In this document: piece by piece, positions 57,284 to 64,000 of the stretch
How the letters are laid out: the number at the start of each line of letters is the position of its first letter
Position numbering within the stretch: position 1 is the stretch's first letter
Assembly: GCA_022559845.1 (NCBI GenBank)
Contig: CM040126.1
Location: 138,020,064 to 138,084,063, forward strand
Length of the DNA: 64,000 nucleotides
Direction: 5' to 3'
Source of the DNA: Amorphophallus konjac
Taxonomy: Eukaryota; Streptophyta; Magnoliopsida; Alismatales; Araceae
Notes under the pieces: generated by a model
The model's input: only the letters and a program-made list of their open reading frames with translations
The model's database searches: none
What the model was told of the DNA's origin: nothing
Made by a program: the position numbers and the translations under genes

Positions 57284-57903
57284 AGTTGAAATGTGCTATA
57301 TGTGTGGATGTTATGGTTGCGTGTCTTGTTTGTTATGTGGACATTTTGTGGTTTATGTTTATGTTTTGGTTATGTTTATGTGTCTTATGGCAATTGGTAT
57401 CTTGGTGTGAATGTTTATCATGTGGACATGGGTGTCTTGTGTTTACTTTTGTGGAAAACTTGGACTTGCTTATTTTGTGGACATGGTTGTCCAGATATAG
57501 ACAGTAGTTGTGGTTGTCTTATGAACAATGCCGAAGTTATCAGTTATTTTGATTTTGTGAATGAAAAATTCTGTGGACTTGTGTTTATTTTGTGGGATGA
57601 TCACTTATGCTTAAAGAACATGTCTTGTTGGTGGATGTCATGTTTGATGGATAATTCATCATTGATGCAAAATGGTATCTTAATTCATGGTTAGAATGCA
57701 TTATATGCTTGATTGTGTTATCAAATGGTTTACAGGATGCCTAGTGTGTTCAAACAGGGTGAACTATATTTTGAATGCTTTTTGAGAATGAGTGTGATTG
57801 GATTGATAAGCATGGTTTCATGTCTAGAATGCTAGATGTGTATTGAATTTCTTTGAAACACTTTTTATCTGTCAACTCTATTTTGTCAAATTGCACATAG
57901 TAT
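57284..57903 (+). other. T/G-rich non-coding stretch before the 3' LTR
   Basis: No gene is visible. The sequence is T- and G-rich with repeated TTGTGGACATG-like phrases; the open frames (for example 57293-57694, Cys/Trp/Leu-rich) look like compositional artefacts. Confidence 0.6.
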
Positions 57904-57928
57904 TTGTCATCATCAAAAAGGGGGAGAT
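57904..57928 (+). promoter_or_regulatory. Polypurine tract of the Sirevirus derivative
   Basis: CATCATCAAAAAGGGGGAGA directly before the LTR2 start TGTTGAACCCC at 57929. Confidence 0.9.
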
Positions 57929-60022
57929 TGTTGAACCCCGTGCACAATCGTGTTTTAAGGAATTTTGATGATGAACTAAATACCATGTGACTGCCCTCCA
58001 TGTAAACAATTTGCATATGTTGTTGTGGATTTGTGTATGTCACGGCCAACTGATTTGATGAAGTTAACTGACATGTGCTTTGATATGCTTACAGGAGCTA
58101 GTGAGAAAGAATAGTCTCCGACTGAACTGGGTGAGACTCTTCTAACTCTTCCCTATTTGATTCACTTAACGGTTGTGATGCAAGATCTTAAGTGTGAAAT
58201 TAAGTGAATAATGAGAGATAGATTTCAATTTTTAGAAATTGAGTGTTATGGAAGACTAACTTCCAGTAAGCAATGTGACAGGTGTATCAAACAACATTGA
58301 ATATAAAGACCACATTGGATATCTTCCAATTGGATCTTCACATGCATGTGGACCAACAAAATGGTAAGTTGCTTTGGTTGAATGGTAGGAGGAGGTTAAT
58401 TGTGAAAAATGGATGGACATCTCTGAAGGTGATTCCCTAACACTCTCTAATTGGTATATCTATGATTTGGGGTACTTAATACCCATTTCTCTCTTACATG
58501 TATTCATCTTTAATGTATCATCCTTTTTGAATTACCCCTGTGCATGTTTTATTTAGTTTGCATTATGTCAGGAAAAGTGTCGACCCCATGGGTCGACACT
58601 TTGTCCAAGGGTCTGGTGTTCTAAGTCGGCCCTCTTATGTCTTCGAACATTGAGATAAAAAGTCGACCCACGGGGTCGACCTTTTTATCACTAGGTTCTG
58701 TCTGGGTTCATTTTTTAGAACTCTGGACATAAGTGTCGACCCACATGGTCGACACTTATTCCGAGACTTTCTGCCATGGCTTGTTTCCATGCCACAGGTA
58801 TAAAGTGTCGACCCCATGGCTCGACACTTTTTACGCTGGGTTCTGTTTGGGCGTTGTTCTGTCTTGCCCGAACGCGAGTGTCGACCAATGGGGTCGACAC
58901 TTTCTGGCAACCGGGAAATTCGCCGATTCGCGCGGCGGCCGGAGCCCTTGGCCCCTTTTCCTCTCTTTTAGTGCCCTATTGTGATTGGCCCTTGGGGGAT
59001 GATGTCCTCCACGTGTCCCCTCCATCCCTGGTGATATAAATCATATGTGATAGGGTTTCTTCAGAAAGAGAGAAAGCATCGAATGAAATTTTTCATTTTT
59101 GGGGTTTCTGCAAGGAGTCCAGCCGGAGCTGAATGATGCCTCTCCCCAAGTTGTTCTGAGTTCGATTCAAGGGAAGAGAAGCTAGTAATCTATCCTCCTG
59201 CAGTGAGTTTGCTAAAGCACCATGGGTTATCATCTCTCCATCATCCATGGTCTTGATGGTGAGTCAAGGGAAGTGAAAGGGGACTGAAGCATCTGCGTCC
59301 CTTCTTCCGATCTGAACCAAAGAAGCTTCGTGAGGACATCTTCTTCAATCTGTTCATCCCCGGAAGTCATCAACGAACCAAATCCCATCTTTGACATTCA
59401 GGAGTTCTCTCAACCCATCCTTGTTCTTACTTGCTGCAGTCTAGTGCTTAGTTGATGTCTAGTGAGATTGCTTTGAAGATTTATGCTTATTGAGCTTCCA
59501 AATGTACATCTGTGTCCATCTCTTAAACAGAAGAAAACTGTTTGTGTGTTCGGAGTGGTGTCTCCGAGTGTGGATTGACTGTTGGGGTGCATTCCCCATC
59601 TGGGTGTGTGTGTGTGGTGCTGAGCATTGTATTGAGGGTTCGCCCTCGTGTGTGTGTGGTTTGCTGCCGTCGAGCAGCGTGAGGTGTATTGGGGTTCGCC
59701 CCGTGTGCTACCTCGTGTAGCGTTTTAGTGAAGCCTCACCGAGGTGGTGAGGGGTGGATGTAGGGTACCCGTCATGGTCCCGAACCACCTAAAAATCTTT
59801 GTGCTTGTGTGATCGGTTGTCTGTTTGTTCCTTATCCTCTACCACCATTCACAGGATGGATTATGAACTGCGTTGCACATCGATGCTAAATTTGTCAATG
59901 TATACGGCTAGTTCAAATTGCTAAATCTCCTTGTGTGATCTTGTCACCTGTACGTTTGGTGAGGTTTGATTGAGAAACCTTTCAAGTTATTTTAATTGGT
60001 CTTAATTTTTAGAGAGGGATCT
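57929..60022 (+). mobile_element. 3' LTR of the Sirevirus derivative, truncated by insertion
   Basis: Aligns end to end with 49463-51554. At 60022 the match stops in GAGAGGGATCT and the CpG-rich element begins. GATCT (60018-60022; equivalent to 51550-51554) is the expected TSD. The five palindromes are at 58574-58602, 58656-58690, 58733-58760, 58803-58833 (one arm mutated at CATGGCTC) and 58877-58905. Confidence 0.92.
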
Positions 60023-60360
60023 TGTAATATCCCGGACCTTTCGGATCCTTCTTCATGGGTCCCGGATCTAGTTTTCGGAGTGTCCGGCTCCGTTGTGTCC
60101 GAAATTTCGTTTCGGACATCTTTCGTGTTCGGATCGGCGCGATCCGGAGTCGTTTCGGAGGCCCGGAGGCGTTCCGCGGCTTTTTCCGTGTGTGTTTTCC
60201 GATTCCCGGTGTGTGTTTCGGCTTTTCTCTTCGGACGCTCGTTGCGGGTGAACCGGGCTGTTCACACGGACACGAGTGGTACCGTTGCGATCGGTGCGTT
60301 CCGAGGATCGCGGGGGTGTGATTTCCTAATTTTTGGAATTTCACGGATTTTCCGGGTTTT

Positions 60361-60372
60361 TCTATAAAACCC
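60361..60372 (+). promoter_or_regulatory. TATA box of the CpG-rich LTR
   Basis: TCTATAAAACCC, about 340 bases into the LTR, followed by a pyrimidine-rich initiator-like stretch. Confidence 0.65.
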
Positions 60373-60930
60373 TTTTTCTTTTCTCTCTCCCCCACCATCT
60401 TCTTCTTCCTCTCTTCTTCTTCCTCCTTCCTCCTCCACCGTGTCTCCCTCCCTCTCCCTCTCTTCCTCCCGGTTGGCCACGGCGAGCTCCCCTCCGGCTG
60501 CAGACGGCGGCGGGGCGACGGCGCGGTGACGTGGGCGGCGGCGAGGCGGTCGTGGGGGCGTGCGGCGAGCGTGGGAAGCTTAAGGAAGAACGAGGGTTTT
60601 CAAGCGTTCTTCGCGATTCGTGGACGATCCGGCGGAGCATTCGCTCCATTGAGGTAGGGTGACGTTCCCTAGCTCTTCGCCGTTCTTTTCCGTGGTTTGT
60701 AGGCCGCGGGGAGGCCGAGAGAGGCATGTTTGGGCATTTTTGGGGTTTTTCCATGTTTTGGGGTGAGCCGCCCGATCTATGGTTTTAGCCCATGATTCTA
60801 TGTTTTGGTGGCTTAGATGCATGCTAGGGGTCCCCAGGGGTCTTCCCCCTTGTTTTCCCCCTCTCCGGTGGAGGTACGGGGGCGTGGTTGGTGTTTTTGG
60901 GGTTTTCCCGCCGTAGCGTGCTCTGGGGCA

Positions 60931-61505
60931 AGCGACGGTCACTCCAGTGACCGTCACATGCTTGTAACGCCCCTAGAGGGGTGCGTTACTTCCCTGGGTG
61001 TTGGCCTTTGGGGTCGAGGGCTGTAACGGTCCTGCGACTGGCCGCCGTTTGCTAGTGACGCCCCTGGGCTGGGCCGTCACATGCGTTTCGACCGTTGGTT
61101 TTTGACCGTTGGGGGTCAGGCCATGTAACGCACCGAGATAGGCGCGTTACATGCGTGTAACGCACTGGGGCAGGAGCGTTACTTCCCCTTCCCACCCCGA
61201 GTGTAAGGGCCATGTGACGCGCTGGGCTAGGCGCGTTACATGTGAGTAACGCACTGAGCCGACGCGTTGCTTGCAAGCGACGCGCCGGGGTAGGCGCGTT
61301 ACTTTCCCTGTGGTTTTGGAGGGTGTGGGGCGCCGTGTGACGGCCTGTCTCAGGCGCGTTACTTTCAAGCGACGCACTGGAGCAGGCGCGTCACTTCCCC
61401 TACCCCTCTGGCCGTGTGACGGTCTGCCTTAGACCGCCATTTGTAAGTGACGGCCCTAGAGTGGACCGCCATTTGGCTGTGACGGTCCAGGGTCGGACCG
61501 CCACT
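60931..61505. repeat. Array of about 14 inverted repeats, GTAACGC...GCGTTAC type
   Basis: Units of about 24-28 bases at roughly 60934, 60964, 61023, 61055, 61125, 61156, 61214, 61244, 61276, 61335, 61367, 61414, 61446 and 61477. The first has GACGGTCACT and AGTGACCGTC arms around CC. Most others have arms near GTAACGCACT...GGCGCGTTAC; the last three have GTGACGGTC...GACCGCCA. Units tend to come in pairs about 5 bases apart, joined by ATGCGT- or TTGTAA-like sequence. Confidence 0.92.
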
Positions 61506-62644
61506 TCCTGTGTTGCCCCATGAGGGTGGCAACCTCGCTTTTCTCCGACCGTGGTCTCCGTGCGACGGGACTAGTGCGTGGGGTGATTCCCACACGTTGT
61601 CGGGCTTGGGCGTTGTTTTCCGTAACTTGAGAGTCTACTCCTTCAGTGACCCTCCACTAGTCGTAGCCTACTAGTACGCGTGTGCTAGTCGCACCAGGGA
61701 GTGGTGTACGGGCTGACCTTTAGAGACGGTTTGTGGACCGGTTACCGTTGGGCCCCACGTCTTGCAGCCAGAGTCCGGCTGAGGGGAAAACCGGTCAGAG
61801 GGCCAGACCAGGGACGCGCGGTCTGTGTGTGCACACGTGGTTGGGGGCGGTTGGACCCACGTCGACGGGCGTGACCCCAGCTAGTCACTTGTTGTGGTTA
61901 CTTGTACGGTGTTTGCGCCTCGGGTAGGACCTACCATGTCAGGCGGTTCACCTGCGGTGCGGTGTAAGACGTCAGGGGACGCTACCGGCTGTGCTTCTAG
62001 TGGGTGGTACTCCTGTCGAGTACGGAGTGTCAGACTGTCAGTCGTGTGTTTCCGACCTTCGGGTTTTGACGGTTCGACCGTTGAGTTTCGGTCTTCTCGT
62101 ACCGTGGCACGTGTGTCGGTTTGCGTGCCGTTAGGGTCTAGTTCTGTAGAGTACAGGGCTTTCCTTTCCGAGGTACCTTCCTACCGCTAGGGTAGTGGCT
62201 TCTCGTTTTACGAGGTAGGGTTCGAGTGATCCCTACTGAGTCTTGTTCCGAGACTCATTCCCTGCGTGTTTTCACCGTGTTTCAGGTGAGGCGCCACCTT
62301 CGGGGAGCGTGTCAGGAGCGCAGCGGAAGCGTGGTGCGGGTGCCCAGAGGTAGTGCCAGAGGTCAGAGCCGGGGGATGCCCCGTGTAGCTGTACTTTTCT
62401 TTCTTGTCACTGTACTAGTCGTGGACTACTGTTGCTGTTGTTGTTATTTTATTGTGGACCATGTAAAATGTTAATTCATTTCCTGCTTAGTATCATAACT
62501 GTTTAATTTCTGCAATTATTTGTGATGCTTGTGTAGTTTCCACACCATCCTTTTAACCCTTCCGAGTCTTCGGGCTCGTGGGTGGCGGTGCGAGTCTCGG
62601 GTTATCGGGCCTTCCCGGTAATCGGATTCTCGGGTCGTTACAGC

Positions 62645-62656
62645 TGGTATCAGAGC
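62645..62656 (+). promoter_or_regulatory. Primer binding site, initiator tRNA-Met type
   Basis: TGGTATCAGAGC, exact, two bases after the LTR end GTTACA. Confidence 0.92.
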
Positions 62657-62806
62657 GCGGTTGTGGAATTACATGGGAATTATAGGTAATTGTATTGGTC
62701 CACTAGTCCACAACGATGATGTACATGTGACGCTGGCATGGGGCACCGCGTGTTTTATTCTGACCTTCCGTTTCTGAGTTTTCTGTCTTGTGCTTCAGGA
62801 GCGAGG

Positions 62807-64000
62807 ATGGCGCCGAGGAGGAGTTCTCGCTCTCAGCAGGGGCAGTCGGCTGGAGGTCAGGAGATCCAGCAGGGGGTCCAGAGGGACCAGGAGGAGCATA
62901 GCAGAGTTCCGGGAGCTACCGAGGCCGCGGATGCTGCGAGGGCTCCGGGGGCCGAGGGTTTTCTCCGTGGCATGTACCATCTCATGGCTCAGCAGTTCGG
63001 CGGAGAGGCCGGTGAGGGCTCGTCAGTCAGGGGTGGGCCAGGCCGAGCAGTGAGGGATTTCATGCAGTTCCATCCACCTTACTTTAGCGGCCAGGCAGAC
63101 CCTGATGCGGCTCGTGATTGGCTTGATGAGATGGAGCGGGTGTTCAGTTCTGCGAAGAGTGCTGTCGAGGACAGAGTGGTGTTGGCCTACAACCAGTTGC
63201 AGGGTACGGCTCGGAGGTGGTGGTCTTCCGAGTGGAAGACGTCCTTTCAGCTTCGTCCGCTTGAGCAGATCGAGTGGGATGACTTTGTCAGTGCTTTCGA
63301 GCGTACGTACTGTCCAGATATTGTTGCTACGCAGCGGATGCGGGAGTTTCTGGAGCTGGTGCAGGGTGACATGTCCGTGTTGCAGTACAGGGCCCGATTT
63401 GTCGAGCTGGGTCGGTACGCACCTCATATCATGGAGCATGAGAGGGTGAGGACGACGCAGTTTGTGCAGGGCTTGAGGCTGGAGCTGAGGCACCATCTGA
63501 TCGCGAATGGGGCCACTGATCTCGAGACGGCGTCTCGTGTTGCGATTTCCTTGGAGATGGATATGCAGAGGACTCGAGGACCGATCAGCCAGGGGCAGTC
63601 TGTGTCAGGTCGCAGCCAGCAGTCGGCTACTCAGCAGCAGGGTTTCTTTCAGTCTGCGTCGGGTGGTTCAGGAGTACCGGCATCGGCAGCTTCGGTGACA
63701 GGATCTGCGTCCTTTGGCACGAAGGTCAAAAAGTTCTTCAAGAGAGGGTTCGGCAAGAAGAAGTCCAGGGATCAGGGGCAGGCTTCATCGGGCAGTGTGC
63801 AGCAGCCGTTTCCTTTGCAGCGACAGGGATCGGTGGGTGGATCGCGAGGACCTTGTCCACGGTGTAGTGGGACCCACCCAGGCAGGCAGTGCACGGCGCC
63901 GATCATCTGTTTTCGGTGTGACCAGCCAGGGCACATGGCGCGTGACTGTCCTCAGAGGCCGCCGCAGCAGCAGGTTTCCCAGCAGCAGCAGCAGCAGGGA
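62807..64000 (+). CDS. Gag of the CpG-rich Ty3-type element (partial at the right edge)
   Basis: Open for all 398 codons from MAPRRSSRSQQGQ at 62807 to the window edge, with no stop. Residues 1-80 are a Gln/Glu/Gly-rich leader. The retrotransposon gag (capsid) domain spans about 85-235 (RDFMQFHPPYFSGQADPDAA, ARRWWSSEWKTSF, WDDFVSAFERTYCPD, LQYRARFVELGRYAPHI). A Gln/Ser linker and a basic patch follow (KVKKFFKRGFGKKKSRDQ, about 304-322). CPRCSGTHPGRQC is at about 350, then the CCHC knuckle CFRCDQPGHMARDC at about 368. A CAG-coded poly-Gln starts at the edge. The capsid domain follows the order of the two Tekay gags here and is the only intact one. Protease and the rest of pol should lie beyond the edge. 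Confidence 0.92.
   Translation, partial: MAPRRSSRSQQGQSAGGQEIQQGVQRDQEEHSRVPGATEAADAARAPGAEGFLRGMYHLMAQQFGGEAGEGSSVRGGPGRAVRDFMQFHPPYFSGQADPDAARDWLDEMERVFSSAKSAVEDRVVLAYNQLQGTARRWWSSEWKTSFQLRPLEQIEWDDFVSAFERTYCPDIVATQRMREFLELVQGDMSVLQYRARFVELGRYAPHIMEHERVRTTQFVQGLRLELRHHLIANGATDLETASRVAISLEMDMQRTRGPISQGQSVSGRSQQSATQQQGFFQSASGGSGVPASAASVTGSASFGTKVKKFFKRGFGKKKSRDQGQASSGSVQQPFPLQRQGSVGGSRGPCPRCSGTHPGRQCTAPIICFRCDQPGHMARDCPQRPPQQQVSQQQQQQG

Larger units (their letters stand above)
49463..60022 (+). mobile_element. Non-autonomous Sirevirus derivative with short gag and an extra gene
   Basis: A + strand element of about 10.6 kb with LTRs 49463-51600 and 57929-60022 (the latter cut 46 bases short by the next insertion), an exact PBS and a PPT. 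The LTRs look about 96-97% identical by eye. The internal region has a gag-like frame (51671-53362), a 2.4 kb non-coding stretch with conserved structural motifs, and an extra frame (55993-57195). No protease, integrase, RT or RNase H motif was found on either strand, so mobility would depend on another element (a LARD-like design). Confidence 0.88.
60023..62642 (+). mobile_element. 5' LTR of the CpG-rich Ty3-type element
   Basis: From TGTAATATCCC to GGGTCGTTACA. TATA box at 60361-60372, then a C/T-rich leader. A dense array of inverted repeats at 60931-61505. Open frames on both strands here (for example 60009-60480) follow from high GC and are not supported as genes. Confidence 0.9.
60023..64000 (+). 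mobile_element. CpG-rich Ty3-type LTR retrotransposon, 5' part
   Basis: Starts TGTAATATCCC at 60023, inserted in the LTR above, and runs past the right edge. The 2620-base LTR, PBS and start of gag are in the window. GC and CpG content are far above the rest of the window, and the visible gag frame has no stops, which suggests a recent insertion. The partner LTR is off the window, so age cannot be read from LTR divergence. Confidence 0.9.

Noticed and set aside
60009..60480. Arg/Glu-rich and Ser/Phe-rich frames on both strands
   Set aside because: They overlap on both strands in a GC- and pyrimidine-rich LTR segment, so stops are rare by composition; not supported as genes.
51603..62656. tRNA genes at sites matching TGGTATCAGAGC
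   Set aside because: Only the 12-base complement of the tRNA 3' end is present beside LTR ends; no cloverleaf. They are primer binding sites.

Overview
The window is plant nuclear DNA, most likely from an angiosperm with a repeat-rich genome. I find no host gene, tRNA, rRNA or organelle insert. Almost every base can be assigned to LTR retrotransposons nested in one another. Families recognised from their proteins are chromoviruses (Ty3/gypsy, including two large Tekay/Del-type elements with ~3 kb LTRs), a Tat/Ogre-like Ty3/gypsy element, Sirevirus-type Ty1/copia elements (one gag-pol element and two non-autonomous derivatives), and a CpG-rich Ty3-type element that runs off the right edge. Element boundaries are placed by TG...CA ends, 5-bp target-site duplications (TSDs), primer binding sites (PBS) and polypurine tracts (PPT), all read by eye.

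Layout, left part. 1-2737 is an LTR fragment of the inner Tekay family. 3085-5981 is a broken chromovirus pol on the + strand followed by a putative 3' LTR. 5982-25476 is a Tat-like element on the - strand (broken gag, long leader, PBS, one LTR). Its LTR is split by a complete Sirevirus-type copia element (9958-24978, - strand). That element's 3' LTR is itself split by a 3.7 kb solo LTR (10910-14601) with perfect 5-bp TSDs. 25477-30137 is the 3' part of a second Sirevirus-like element (+ strand, pol-less). 30138-30556 is a short unassigned spacer with tandem repeats.

Layout, right part. 30557-49462 is a Tekay-type element (- strand) whose protease codons are interrupted by a second Tekay-type element (36922-47844, - strand). 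The 5' LTR of the outer element is interrupted at 49463 by a pol-less Sirevirus derivative (+ strand) that carries a shortened gag and an extra protein gene. The 3' LTR of that derivative is in turn interrupted at 60023 by the CpG-rich Ty3 element, of which the LTR, PBS and an open gag frame lie in the window.

How the pieces work together: the Tekay, Tat and Sirevirus coding regions all carry stops or frameshifts, so they look like relics. The Sirevirus derivative at 49463 has two similar LTRs, PBS, PPT and two open frames but no polymerase, so it would need enzymes from a related autonomous element. The most notable signals are non-coding: (1) a ~105-nt segment found four times in three Sirevirus-type elements that keeps the same stems through compensatory base changes, one hairpin having a UUCG loop; (2) arrays of ~26-bp inverted repeats with GCG/CGC cores in the LTRs or leaders of at least four unrelated families; (3) the same motif, AAGGTCNGTGCAY, arrayed both in the Sirevirus LTR and in the unrelated solo LTR inserted into it.
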